Positions 1 through 12,859 of a stretch of 64,000 bases of DNA are shown here, one piece after another (the first letter of the stretch is position 1; the number at the start of each line of letters is the position of its first letter). The translations under genes were made by a program, and so were the position numbers. The stretch spans positions 62,001 through 126,000 of the forward strand of contig BNBA01000001.1 of the NCBI GenBank assembly GCA_014654535.1, given 5' to 3'. The DNA is from Xanthomonas boreopolis. GTDB lineage: Bacteria > Pseudomonadota > Gammaproteobacteria > Xanthomonadales > Xanthomonadaceae. Below the pieces are notes generated by a model that ran no database searches, was not told the origin of the DNA, and worked only from the letters and a program-made list of their open reading frames with translations.

Positions 1-96
1 GCAGCTGCGGCCCGGGCAAGCGCTGACGGACCGGCAGGCGATTGCTTCGCTGCAGCGCAGATCGGCAACGCCGGGCGTGGCCGTTATGCTTGTGCG

Positions 97-1299
97 ATGA
101 CGACATCCTTCTCCATATCCCGCCGTGCGCAGGCGCTGACCAGTTCGGCGATCCGCGAAATCCTCAAGGTCACCGAGCGTCCCGAGGTGATTTCCTTCGC
201 CGGCGGCCTGCCGTCGCCGGCCACGTTCCCGGTCGAGCGCATGCGCGAGGCGACCGAGAAGGTGCTGCGCGATGCGCCGCACGCCGCCCTGCAGTACGGG
301 CCCACCGAAGGCTTCGCGCCGTTGCGCGAGTGGATCGCCGAACGGCTCGGCCGCGCCGGCGCCGCGATCCGCCCGTCGCAGGTGCTGGTGACCACCGGTT
401 CGCAGCAGGGCCTGGACCTGCTCGGCAAGGTATTCATCGACGAAGGCAGCAAGGTGCTGGTGGAAGCCCCGAGCTACCTCGGCGCGCTGCAGGCGTTCTC
501 GCTGTTCCAGCCGGCGTTCTCGCCAATGGCCTCGGACGAGCAGGGCGTGGTGGTCGATGCCCTGGCCCCAGGGCAACTGGCCGGGGGGCGCTTCATGTAC
601 TGCCTGCCGAATTTCCAGAATCCCACCGGCCGGCGCCTGCCCGGCGAACGGCGCACCGCGCTGGTCGCGAAGGCCGCCGAAGCCGGGGTGCCGATCGTCG
701 AGGACGATCCCTACGGCGAGCTGTACTACGCCGGCGAGCCGCTGCCGAGCCTGCTGTCGATGAATCCCGACGGCGTGGTCTACATGGGGTCGTTCTCCAA
801 GGTGCTCGCACCCGGACTGCGGCTGGGCTACGTGGTCGCGCCGGAAGCGGTGCTCGGCAAGCTGGTGCAGGCCAAGCAGGCCGCGGACCTGCACACGCCG
901 TCGTTCAGCCAGCGCATCGTGCACGAGGTCGTGCGCGACGGCTTCCTCGACCAGCACATCCCGACGATCCGCGCGCTCTACGGCCGCCAGTGCGAGCTGA
1001 TGCTGGACGCGTTGGACCGGCACTTCCCGGAGCAGGTCCGCTGGAACCGGCCGGAAGGCGGCATGTTCATCTGGGTCACGCTGCCCGAGGGCATCGACAG
1101 CACCGCGCTGCTGGCGCGGGCGATCGAGCGCAACGTCGCGTTCGTGCCGGGCGCGCCGTTCTTCGCGGCCGATCCCCGGCGCAATACGCTGCGGCTTGCG
1201 TTCGTGACCGTGCCGGGCGAGCGCATCGAGGCCGGCGTGCGCGTGCTGGGCGAGCTGCTGCGCGAAGTGCTGGCCGAGCACGCGGGGCTGGCGGCATAG
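97..1299 (+). CDS. PLP-dependent aminotransferase, class I/II fold (2-aminoadipate/aromatic type)
   Basis: A 400-residue fold-type I aminotransferase. FAGGLPSPATFP near residues 34-45 is typical of the branch that includes LysN/2-aminoadipate aminotransferase and the catalytic domain of MocR regulators. NFQNPTG lies at about 172-178, VEDDPYGEL at 201-209 carries the Asp that contacts the pyridine nitrogen, and SFSKVLAPGLRLGY places the Schiff-base lysine at K235. There is no N-terminal GntR helix-turn-helix, so this is an enzyme rather than a MocR regulator. It stands alone upstream of dapB with a 94-bp gap. The lysine-pathway neighbour is suggestive, but the substrate cannot be read from sequence. 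Bases 1-96 upstream show no recognisable feature. Confidence 0.85.
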   Translation: MTTSFSISRRAQALTSSAIREILKVTERPEVISFAGGLPSPATFPVERMREATEKVLRDAPHAALQYGPTEGFAPLREWIAERLGRAGAAIRPSQVLVTTGSQQGLDLLGKVFIDEGSKVLVEAPSYLGALQAFSLFQPAFSPMASDEQGVVVDALAPGQLAGGRFMYCLPNFQNPTGRRLPGERRTALVAKAAEAGVPIVEDDPYGELYYAGEPLPSLLSMNPDGVVYMGSFSKVLAPGLRLGYVVAPEAVLGKLVQAKQAADLHTPSFSQRIVHEVVRDGFLDQHIPTIRALYGRQCELMLDALDRHFPEQVRWNRPEGGMFIWVTLPEGIDSTALLARAIERNVAFVPGAPFFAADPRRNTLRLAFVTVPGERIEAGVRVLGELLREVLAEHAGLAA

Positions 1300-1393
1300 C
1301 GCGACGCCCGGTGCCATGGGGCCCGGGCCGGCCCGGCTCCATGGATGCGATGGACGGCTTGTGGAGCGCCGCGGCGACCGCTAGCCTGCGCCG

Positions 1394-2110
1394 ATGAATA
1401 CCGTGCCTTTGAAGATCCTCATCCACGGCGCCTCCGGCCGCATGGGCAAGGCCTTGCTCCGTCTCGCCGCGGAGGACGATGCCCTGGACGTGGTCGCCGC
1501 GGTCGTGGGCCGTTCGCCCTCGCAGCGCGTGGTCGACGGCGTGCCGCATTTCGCCGCCAGCGAGCTTTCCGGTGCGCCGCCGTTCGACGTGGCGATCGAT
1601 TTCAGCCTGCCGCAGGGCTTCGGGCCGGTCCTGCAGCTGTGTGTGCAGCGGGGCGTGCCGCTGGTGTCAGGCACGACCGGCCTGGAGGAGCCGCAGCGGC
1701 AAGCCTTGGCCGAGGCCGCGGCGAAGATCCCGCTGGTGTGGGCCTCCAACTTCAGCCTCGGCGTGGCGGTGCTGACCGACCTGGTCGAGCGCGCCGCCGG
1801 CACGCTGCCGGGCTGGGATTGCGACATCGTCGAATCGCACCACGTGCACAAGAAGGACGCGCCCTCGGGCACCGCGCTGACGCTGGGCGAGGCCGCGACC
1901 GGCAGCGGCGCGCAGCCGCGCTATGCCAGCCTGCGGGCCGGCGACATCGTCGGCGAGCACCTGGTGCAGTTCACCGGCCTGGGCGAGCGCATCGAGCTGG
2001 TGCACCGCGCCACCAATCGCGACATCTTCGCGCGCGGCGCGCTGCATGCGGCCAAGCGCCTGCACGGCAAGCCGGCCGGCAGTTACCGGGTGCGCGACCT
2101 GATCGGTTGA
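1394..2110 (+). CDS. dapB: 4-hydroxy-tetrahydrodipicolinate reductase
   Basis: DapB reduces 4-hydroxy-tetrahydrodipicolinate with NAD(P)H in the diaminopimelate/lysine pathway, supplying peptidoglycan and lysine. The 238-residue protein has the nucleotide-binding GASGRMG at residues 12-18. The family signature ESHHVHKKDAPSGTA contains the catalytic His pair, the Lys and the substrate-binding SGT. It is shorter than the E. coli enzyme (273 residues); the shortening falls mainly between the Rossmann domain and the catalytic signature. ATG at 1394 starts directly at the conserved N-terminus. It converges on the minus-strand MarR-GNAT gene, with a hairpin between them. Confidence 0.93.
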   Translation: MNTVPLKILIHGASGRMGKALLRLAAEDDALDVVAAVVGRSPSQRVVDGVPHFAASELSGAPPFDVAIDFSLPQGFGPVLQLCVQRGVPLVSGTTGLEEPQRQALAEAAAKIPLVWASNFSLGVAVLTDLVERAAGTLPGWDCDIVESHHVHKKDAPSGTALTLGEAATGSGAQPRYASLRAGDIVGEHLVQFTGLGERIELVHRATNRDIFARGALHAAKRLHGKPAGSYRVRDLIG

Positions 2111-2131
2111 TGGCGTCCATCGGATCTCCAC

Positions 2132-2157
2132 CGCGGCGGCGATGCTTGGCCGCCGCG
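2132..2157. terminator. Candidate bidirectional terminator hairpin
   Basis: CGCGGCGG (2132-2139) pairs perfectly with CCGCCGCG (2150-2157) around a 10-nt loop. It lies between the convergent dapB and MarR-GNAT genes. There is no clear T-run on either side, so intrinsic termination is only a possibility. Confidence 0.4.
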
Positions 2158-2173
2158 CCTGGAACCCGGTGCT

Positions 2174-3130
2174 TCACCCGCGCGGCAGTTTGCGGACGTA
2201 GCGCTGCTCCATGACTTCGCGTCCCCACTGCGAACCGGGTCGTTCCTCGACGAGGACGAAACCGCTGGCCAGGTAGAGGTGCCGGGCCGCATCCAGGCCG
2301 GCAAAGGTCGATAGCTCGATGTGCGGGACGCTGCGCTTGTCGCAGAACGCGATGGCTTCGGCGAGAAGCCGCTTGCCGACGCCCTCGCCGCGGACGCCGT
2401 CCTCCACGATGAACCAGCGCAGGTGCGCGCGGTCCTTACCGAGGTCCTCGCCATCGATGGCGATGGTCCCGACGATTTCCTCGTCCATCAGCGCGGCCCA
2501 GGCGTTGTTCCCGGGATGCCCGATCCTGTTGGCGAACTCGGCCATTCCCGCCGCGACGCGGCTCTCGAAGAACGCGCCGAAGCCGCTGGTCCTGGCGTAA
2601 TGGCGCGCGTGCATTTCCGCGCATCGCCCCACGAGGCCGGGGCGATATCCCGATTCGATCCGGATCGCCGGAGCGGACTCCGGGGATTGCGTACGCAGGT
2701 CTTCGAGGGCGCGCGCATAGGCGGCCAATCCCGAGGAGACGCGCCTCCGGCTCGCCGGACCCAGTCGGAGGACCGCGCCGCGGACTTGCCGCTCGGCGAA
2801 GGCATCGATCTCCGCCAGCGTTCGCCGGCCCTGTGGGGTCAGCGACAGGAGTTTGGCCCGGGCATCCTCGCTGGATGTCGTCTCGGTCACCTTGCCCGCA
2901 TCGATGAGCTTGCGGATCAACCGGCTGATGCTGGATTTCTCCAGATTGAGGATTTCGGCCAACGCTACGGCCGTGATCGCCCGGCGCCTTCCGAGTTCGA
3001 CCAGCGCGTGCACTGCCGAGGCGTGGAGGTCGGTGCCCGCGAGCGTCGGGCGCATGAACCCGAGTTCGCGCACGAGGCGCCGCGACGCATCGCGGATGCG
3101 ATGGATGTCTTCGGCATCGGGATCTGTCAT
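2174..3130 (-). CDS. MarR-type winged-helix regulator fused to a GNAT acetyltransferase
   Basis: A 318-residue two-domain protein. Residues 1-150 form a MarR winged helix ([20 protein letters not shown] recognition region, then [17 protein letters not shown] wing). Residues 170-315 form a GNAT N-acetyltransferase domain with the acetyl-CoA loop [16 protein letters not shown] and a C-terminal [12 protein letters not shown] strand. MarR-GNAT fusions are a recognised architecture whose effector or acetyl acceptor is usually unknown. I chose ATG at 3130 because it begins just before the MarR fold, and the 44 codons upstream have no fold character and run through an operator-like palindrome. It is transcribed divergently from carA with about 380 bp between start codons. 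Confidence 0.85.
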   Translation of the reverse strand: MTDPDAEDIHRIRDASRRLVRELGFMRPTLAGTDLHASAVHALVELGRRRAITAVALAEILNLEKSSISRLIRKLIDAGKVTETTSSEDARAKLLSLTPQGRRTLAEIDAFAERQVRGAVLRLGPASRRRVSSGLAAYARALEDLRTQSPESAPAIRIESGYRPGLVGRCAEMHARHYARTSGFGAFFESRVAAGMAEFANRIGHPGNNAWAALMDEEIVGTIAIDGEDLGKDRAHLRWFIVEDGVRGEGVGKRLLAEAIAFCDKRSVPHIELSTFAGLDAARHLYLASGFVLVEERPGSQWGREVMEQRYVRKLPRG

Positions 3131-3150
3131 GGCGGCGGCCTGGTCGGGTT

Positions 3151-3183
3151 TGGTTGTATGGTGCAACCATTTGCCTGGCCAGG
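3151..3183. promoter_or_regulatory. Operator-like palindromes upstream of the MarR-GNAT gene
   Basis: TGGTTG (3151-3156) and CAACCA (3164-3169) form a perfect 6-bp inverted repeat with a 7-nt spacer, 21 bp upstream of the MarR-GNAT start. A second perfect palindrome, CCTGGCCAGG, follows at 3174-3183. MarR proteins normally autorepress by binding such dyads over their own promoter, so this is a candidate autoregulatory operator (inference). No promoter elements were confidently assigned. Confidence 0.5.
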
Positions 3184-3389
3184 TAAGGAGCGGCGGGGTG
3201 GCCACGCATGCTGGCGGCGATGAAGCGGGGCTGTCCGAGGCATGCGCAAGCCGAAGGGCCACAAACCTTGCCGGGCGGCGCGATGATGGGTTTTTTCGCC
3301 GCGCAATGCGGCTGCGGCCCGCGCGATCGAATGCGCGCCGCTACGGACGCCGCAGTACATTCGCGCTGGCAAGCGCGGGCACTTGCCGC

Positions 3390-3395
3390 TACAAT
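3390..3395 (+). promoter_or_regulatory. Candidate -10 element for carA
   Basis: TACAAT lies 115 bp upstream of the carA GTG, and the same hexamer occurs upstream of prfB. No convincing -35 hexamer lies 16-18 bp further upstream, which is common in this family. It leaves a leader of roughly 108 nt before carA in which I see no attenuator hairpin with a T-run. Confidence 0.35.
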
Positions 3396-3509
3396 TCCGG
3401 CTTGCCCGAACCCAGCGTCGGACCGGTTCCAGAACCGCGTCCGCGCTTTGCTGCAACCGGATTTTGGCCGGTGCGCATCGGAGTCCCCCGCAGCCAGAGC
3501 GAGATTCCC

Positions 3510-4714
<1,205 letters not shown>

Positions 4715-4715
<1 letters not shown>

Positions 4716-5140
4716 TGCCGGTGTCCCATTTCAGGGAACTCGAAGTCTGGCAGCTGGCCATGGAACTCGCCCAGGCCGTTCATTCGTCGGCGGCGTCCCT
4801 GCCGCGCGACGATGGCCATGGCCTGGCGGCGCAACTCCGGCGTTCCGCCGTTTCGATCCCTTCCAGCATCGCAGAAGGCAATGCGCGCGGCACCACCCGG
4901 GACTATGCGCGGTCCGTGTCGATCGCCATGGGAGCGTGCGGCGAATTGCAGACGCAGCTGCTGTTGTCCGAGCGGCTTGGCCTGGGCGAACCGTCGCAGC
5001 TGGCTGCGGCGCTCCGGCTCTGCGAACGCGTAGGCCAGATGCTTTCCAAATTGCAGCAATCGTTACAGCGTCGGCTTGAATCCGGGTCCCGGGCCCCGGG
5101 TGCCGGGTCCCGCATTTCCGAGAACGTTGAGGATTACTGA
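4715..5140 (+). CDS. Four-helix-bundle protein (23S rRNA intervening-sequence protein family)
   Basis: A 141-residue all-helical protein of the S23/IVP family. Its hallmarks are an N-terminal FRELEVWQLAMELA, then LAAQLRRSAVSIPSSIAEG and an RGTTRDYARSVSIAMGACGELQTQL helix. Members were first found in 23S rRNA intervening sequences and are widespread as stand-alone genes; no biochemical function is settled and I assign none. ATG at 4715 overlaps the carA stop by one base, and carB starts 3 bp after its stop, so it is translated within the carAB message. The GC-rich tail (about residues 124-135) is encoded by the right copy of the flanking inverted repeat and is probably not part of the fold. 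Confidence 0.85.
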
Positions 5141-5143
5141 AAA

Positions 5144-8382
<3,239 letters not shown>

Positions 8383-8386
<4 letters not shown>

Positions 8387-8859
8387 GAGCCCCCATCACC
8401 CTGAAAGGCGCGCAGCGTCTGCGCGACGAACTGGAACACCTGAAGTCGGTCAAGCGCCCCAAGGTGATCGCCGCGATCGCCGAGGCGCGCGAGCACGGCG
8501 ACCTGAAGGAGAACGCCGAGTACCACGCCGCGCGCGAGGAGCAGGGTTTCATCGAAGGCCGCATCAAGCAGCTGGAGGCGGAGCTGTCGCACGCCGAGAT
8601 CATCGACGTGACCAAGCTCGGCGCCGGCAGCAAGATCGTGTTCGGCGCGACCGTGGCGCTGGCCGACGTCGAGACCGACGAGGAAAAGCGCTACCAGATC
8701 GTCGGCGACCTGGAAGCGGACATCAAGCAGGGCCTGATCGCGATCTCCTCGCCGCTGGCGCGTGCCCTGATCGGCAAGCACGAAGGCGACAGCGTCACCA
8801 TCGACGCGCCGGCCGGCCAGCGCGAGTACGAAGTGGTCAGCGTCGAGTACCTGGGCTGA
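8383..8859 (+). CDS. greA: Transcription elongation factor GreA
   Basis: GreA rescues backtracked RNA polymerase by stimulating transcript cleavage. The 158-residue protein has the N-terminal coiled coil with the catalytic-tip region [17 protein letters not shown] (about residues 40-56). The C-terminal FKBP-like domain ends with [18 protein letters not shown] and the family terminus [12 protein letters not shown]. The acidic tip pair (D, E in DLKENAE) is intact. The start is fixed by the ATGA overlap with carB, so translation is probably coupled. Confidence 0.97.
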
Positions 8860-8872
8860 CCCGGGGCCCCTG

Positions 8873-9793
8873 GTGACCACGGCGACGCTGCTGTTGCCGG
8901 AACGCGGGCGGCTGGCCGGTGCCGCGCTGGCCGACCCGGTCGCGCGCGCGCTCGGGCACGCCGATCGCGATACGCGCGAGAGCGGGGAAACGCCGCAGCT
9001 GCGCCGCCACTTCCGGCTGGTGCCCGGGCACTGGCCGGTCGCGGCGCTCACCCGCCAGCTGGACGTCGGCGACGCCTCCGGGGCCACCTGGGTGCGCGCC
9101 GACCCCGCCTACGTGGTGCCCGACATGCAGGGCGCGCGGATGATGGCGTATGGCGAGGCGCTCGGCCTGGACCAGGACGACGTCGCCGCCTTGCTGCCGT
9201 CGCTCAAGCCGATGTTCGGCGATGCCGGCTTCCTGCTGGATGCGCCGGTGCCGTCGCGCTGGTACCTGCGGCTGTCGCCCGAGGCGAGGCTGCCGAACTT
9301 CGACGAGCCGGGCGAGGTGCTCGGCGACGACCTGTTCGACCACCTGCCTGGAGGGGAGCACGGCCGCCGCTGGCGCGCGTTGCTGACCGAGGCCCAGGTC
9401 CTGCTGCACCAGCATCCGTGGAACCGCGAGCGCTCCGCCCGCGGCAAGCCGGCGATCAACTCGCTGTGGTTCTGGGGCGGCGGCGTGTATCCGCAGGCCG
9501 TCAGTTCCCCGCATGCGCAGGTCCGCAGCCGCGAATCGCTGCTGAGGGCGTTGGCCAAGGCCAGCGGCACCGATGCCGAGGGCGAGCGGCAGGTCGACGC
9601 GCTGATCGACCTGCGCCAGCTGCGCTCGCTCGAGCAGTTCTCCACCGACGTGATCGCGCCGCTGCTCGCCGCCATGCGGCGCGGCGAGCTGGACCGGCTG
9701 CTGCTCGATTTCCAGGACGGCGCGCAGTTCGCGCTGGAACGACGCCATCGCTGGCGGTTCTGGCGCAAGCCTTTGCTCCAGCTCGCCGGATGA
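8873..9793 (+). CDS. rpfE: RpfE-type regulatory protein
   Basis: A 306-residue protein resembling the RpfE family (annotated as phosphoglycerate-mutase-like or 'regulatory protein, RpfE type'), first described at the rpf locus of Xanthomonas campestris. Family-like stretches are WVRADPAYVVPDMQGARMM near residues 73-91, LHQHPWNRERSARGKPAINSLWFWGGG near 178-204, and a basic C-terminus. No catalytic motif is recognisable and its molecular function is unknown; in Xanthomonas it was linked to exopolysaccharide and exoenzyme output. GTG at 8873 is the only reasonable start, 13 bp after greA. Its stop overlaps the recJ ATG (ATGA). The assignment rests on sequence recall plus position between greA and recJ. 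Confidence 0.75.
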   Translation: MTTATLLLPERGRLAGAALADPVARALGHADRDTRESGETPQLRRHFRLVPGHWPVAALTRQLDVGDASGATWVRADPAYVVPDMQGARMMAYGEALGLDQDDVAALLPSLKPMFGDAGFLLDAPVPSRWYLRLSPEARLPNFDEPGEVLGDDLFDHLPGGEHGRRWRALLTEAQVLLHQHPWNRERSARGKPAINSLWFWGGGVYPQAVSSPHAQVRSRESLLRALAKASGTDAEGERQVDALIDLRQLRSLEQFSTDVIAPLLAAMRRGELDRLLLDFQDGAQFALERRHRWRFWRKPLLQLAG

Positions 9794-11517
9794 ATCGTCC
9801 ATTGCGGATCGTGCGGCGGCCGCCCGGGGAACCCGGGAACTGGCCCGACGGGATGCTGCCGTTGTTGCGGCGCCTGTACGCCGCGCGCGGGGCGGTGTGC
9901 CTGGAGCAGGCGCAGCCGCGGCTGGCGCAGCTGCATGCCCCCACCGGCCTGGCCAACATCGACCGGGCGGTGGACCTGCTGGCGGATGCCATCGGCGCCG
10001 GGCGCCGCATCCTGGTGGTGGGCGATTTCGATTGCGACGGCGCGACCGCCTGCGCCGTCGCGGTCCGCGGTTTGCGCCTGCTGGGCGCCGCCGAGGTGAT
10101 GCACGCGGTGCCGAACCGCATCGTGCACGGCTATGGCCTGTCGCCGGCGCTGGTCGAAGAACTGGCGCCGCTGCGCCCGGACCTGCTGGTCACGGTCGAC
10201 CACGGCGTGGCCTGCCACGCGGGCGTCGCCGCGGCCAAGGCACTGGGCTGGAAGGTGCTGGTGACCGACCACCATCTCCCGGGCGAGCGGCTCCCGCCTG
10301 CCGATGTCATCGTCGATCCCAATCTCGACGGCGATGGCTTTCCCAGCAAGGCGCTGGCGGGCGTCGGCGTGATCTTCTACGTCTTGATGGCGCTGCGCGC
10401 GCGCCTGCGCGAGTCGGGGGCGTTCGCCGGCAATGGGCCGGACCTGTCGGTGCTGCTCGACCTGGTGGCCGTCGGCACGGTCGCCGACCTGGTGGCGCTG
10501 GACGTCAACAACCGCGCATTGGTCGCCGCGGGATTGCGCCGCCTCCGGCAAGGGCAGGGTTGCGTCGGGCTGCGGGCGCTGATCGAGGCCAGCGGCCGCG
10601 ACGCTTCGCGGCTGACCGCCAGCGACATCGGCTATGCGCTGGGGCCGCGCCTGAATGCCGCGGGCCGGCTGGAAGACATGGCGCTCGGCATCGAGCTGTT
10701 GCTGACCGAAGACGCCACGCAGGCGCGCGAGATCGCCGCGATGCTCGAGGAGATCAACGCCGAGCGGCGTGCCGTCCAACAGTTGATGACCGACGACGCC
10801 GAGTCCGCGGTCGCGCGCGCGTTGCTGGCGGCCGGCGATGGCTCGCCGCCCCTGGCGGCCTGCCTGTTCGATGCCGAATGGCATCCCGGCGTGGTCGGGC
10901 TGGTGGCTTCGAGGATGAAGGATCGCCTGCACCGGCCGGTGATCGCCTTCGCCCCGGCCGAGCCCGGGAGCGACCAACTGCGCGGTTCGGCCCGCTCGAT
11001 CCCCGGCCTGCACATCCGCGATGCGCTGGCCGCGGTGGATGCCGCATGCCCAGGCTTGATCGGCAAGTTCGGCGGGCATGCCATGGCGGCCGGGTTGAGC
11101 TTGTCGCGCGATGCGTTGCCCGCCTTCGAGACGGCGCTGCTGGCGCACCTCGAAACCAGCCTCGACCGCGCCTTGCTGCAGGCCGAGCTGCACAGCGACG
11201 GCGAACTGGCGCCGCACGAACTGGACTACGCCCATGCCGAAGCGCTGCGGATGGCCGGGCCGTGGGGGCAGGGATTCCCGGAGCCGTTGTTCGACGGCGA
11301 GTTCGAGGTGGCGCAGTGGCGCCTGTTGAAGGAGCGCCACCTCAAGCTGAACCTGCGATGCCCGGGCCGGGCGGAGCCGTTGAACGCGATTCACTTCAAC
11401 GGCTGGTCCGGGCGCGAACCCGGCCGCCGCGTCCGGCTCGCCTACAGGCTGGTCGGCGACGACTATCGCGGCGGCGAGGCGATCCAGCTGATCGTGGAGC
11501 ATTGCGAACCGGCTTGA
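9790..11517 (+). CDS. recJ: Single-stranded-DNA-specific 5'-3' exonuclease RecJ
   Basis: RecJ degrades ssDNA 5' to 3' in RecF-pathway recombination, mismatch repair and base-excision repair. The 575-residue protein has DHH-superfamily motifs in order: VVGDFDCDGATA (motif I), VTVDHGV (motif II), VTDHHLPGE (motif III, the DHH), DLVAVGTVADLV (motif IV), and the DHHA1 motif GKFGGHAMAAGLSL. Together these bind the catalytic Mn ions. The ATG overlaps the rpfE stop by four bases. The recJ stop is followed by 143 bp carrying the prfB promoter. Confidence 0.95.
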   Translation: MNRPLRIVRRPPGEPGNWPDGMLPLLRRLYAARGAVCLEQAQPRLAQLHAPTGLANIDRAVDLLADAIGAGRRILVVGDFDCDGATACAVAVRGLRLLGAAEVMHAVPNRIVHGYGLSPALVEELAPLRPDLLVTVDHGVACHAGVAAAKALGWKVLVTDHHLPGERLPPADVIVDPNLDGDGFPSKALAGVGVIFYVLMALRARLRESGAFAGNGPDLSVLLDLVAVGTVADLVALDVNNRALVAAGLRRLRQGQGCVGLRALIEASGRDASRLTASDIGYALGPRLNAAGRLEDMALGIELLLTEDATQAREIAAMLEEINAERRAVQQLMTDDAESAVARALLAAGDGSPPLAACLFDAEWHPGVVGLVASRMKDRLHRPVIAFAPAEPGSDQLRGSARSIPGLHIRDALAAVDAACPGLIGKFGGHAMAAGLSLSRDALPAFETALLAHLETSLDRALLQAELHSDGELAPHELDYAHAEALRMAGPWGQGFPEPLFDGEFEVAQWRLLKERHLKLNLRCPGRAEPLNAIHFNGWSGREPGRRVRLAYRLVGDDYRGGEAIQLIVEHCEPA

Positions 11518-11627
11518 TGCGGCTCGGTGCCCGCGGCTCGACATCGCTGAGCAGCGAAGGCAGCGCGCAGCGCTGCGATCCCGTCGGGCCGGCACCCGCC
11601 CGCGCTGCGCCCGGATAGGGCGCTTGC

Positions 11628-11633
11628 TACAAT
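11628..11633 (+). promoter_or_regulatory. Candidate -10 element for prfB
   Basis: TACAAT lies 28 bp upstream of the prfB ATG, predicting a short leader of about 20 nt. AGGAA at 11649-11653 is a plausible ribosome-binding site. No clear -35 hexamer was seen. Confidence 0.4.
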
Positions 11634-11660
11634 TGCGCTCTTGTCTGCAGGAATACCGAC

Positions 11661-12786
11661 ATGATCGAAACCAATCCGATCCGCCAGCGAATCGCCGATC
11701 TGAACGATCGCGTGGTCTCGCTCAGGGGGTATCTTTGACTACGACGCCAAGAAAGAGCGTCTCGAAGAAGTGACCCGGGAGCTGGAAAGCCCCGATATCT
11801 GGAACAACCCCGAATACGCCCAGCAGCTCGGCCGCGAACGTTCGCTGCTGGACAAGACCGTGGGCGGCATCGCCTCGGTGCTGGACGGCCTGGCCGAGAG
11901 CGGGGAACTGCTGGACCTGGCCGAAAGCGAGCAGGACGAGGACACCGCGCAGGCGGTGGTCGCCGACCTGGACAAGTACCAGTCCCAGGTCGAGAAGCTG
12001 GAGTTCCAGCGCATGTTCTCCGGCAAGATGGACGGCGCCAACGCGTTCGTCGACATCCAGGCCGGCGCCGGCGGCACCGAGGCGCAGGACTGGGCCGAAA
12101 TGCTGCTGCGCATGTACCTGCGCTGGGCCGAAGGCCGCGGCTGGAAGACCGAGCTGCTGGAAGTCTCCGGCGGCGAAGTGGCGGGCATCAAGTCGGCCAC
12201 GTTCCGCGTGGAAGGCGATTTCGCCTATGGCTGGCTGAAGACCGAGATCGGCGTGCACCGGCTGGTGCGCAAGAGCCCGTTCGATTCGGACAACCGCCGC
12301 CACACCAGCTTCACCTCGGTGTTCGTCTCGCCCGAGGTCGACGACGACATCGACATCGAGATCAACCCGGCCGACCTGAAGACCGACGTGTACCGCTCCA
12401 GCGGCGCCGGCGGCCAGCACGTCAACAAGACCGAGTCGGCGGTGCGCATCACCCACGTGCCTTCGGGCGTGGTGGTGGCCTGCCAGACCGAGCGCAGCCA
12501 GCATGCCAACCGCGACCGCGCGATGAAGATGCTGAAGGCCAAGCTGTACGAGATCGAGCTGCAGAAGCGCAACGCCGAGAAGGACGCGCTGGAAGCGTCC
12601 AAGTCCGACATCGGCTGGGGCAGCCAGATCCGCAACTACGTGCTGGACCAGAGCCGGATCAAGGACCTGCGCACCGGCATCGAGCGCAGCGATACCCAGA
12701 AGGTGCTCGACGGCGACCTGGACGAATTCGTCGAGGCCAGCCTGAAGGCCGGCCTGGAGGCCGGCGCCAAGCGCGTGGACGCATAA
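11661..12786 (+). CDS. prfB: Peptide chain release factor 2, with programmed +1 frameshift
   Basis: RF2 recognises UGA and UAA. The reading frame from ATG at 11661 meets an in-frame TGA at 11736-11738 after 25 codons. The site is AGG GGG TAT CTT TGA C, the classical RF2 frameshift signal: an internal Shine-Dalgarno-like AGGGGG three bases before the slippery CTT. Skipping T11736 continues in the frame of GAC at 11737 to the stop at 12784-12786, giving 374 residues. The main frame contains the stop-codon recognition tripeptide SPF ([11 protein letters not shown]) and the peptidyl-hydrolysis motif [12 protein letters not shown] reading by RF2 competes with the shift, so RF2 autoregulates. This is established for the family and not a sequencing error. 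Confidence 0.97.
11724..11739 (+). promoter_or_regulatory. RF2 +1 programmed ribosomal frameshift site
   Basis: AGGGGG (11724-11729), TAT, the slippery CTT (11733-11735) and TGAC (11736-11739) are all at the canonical spacing. The zero frame ends at TGA, and the +1 frame reads GAC and continues. Confidence 0.97.
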
Positions 12787-12803
12787 TCCGCCGCCACCCC
12801 CTT

Positions 12804-12829
12804 GCGGGAGGGACCGGAGTCCCTCCCGC
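12804..12829. repeat. REP-like palindrome between prfB and lysS
   Basis: The arms GCGGGAGGGAC (12804-12814) and GTCCCTCCCGC (12819-12829) are perfectly complementary around CGGA. It is one of several GGGAGGGACT-type palindromes in the window (see 36459, 60748, 63091). It could also end prfB transcription, but no T-run follows. Confidence 0.7.
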
Positions 12830-12859
12830 GGAAATCCCCCCGTTACCGAACATCCCGCC

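Noticed and set aside
2853-3509. N-terminal extension of carA by 219 codons
   Set aside because: It overlaps the MarR-GNAT gene and the intergenic region, and CarA family homology begins at the GTG at 3510.
11736-11738. prfB as a pseudogene broken by TGA
   Set aside because: The stop is part of the conserved RF2 frameshift signal and the downstream frame is complete.
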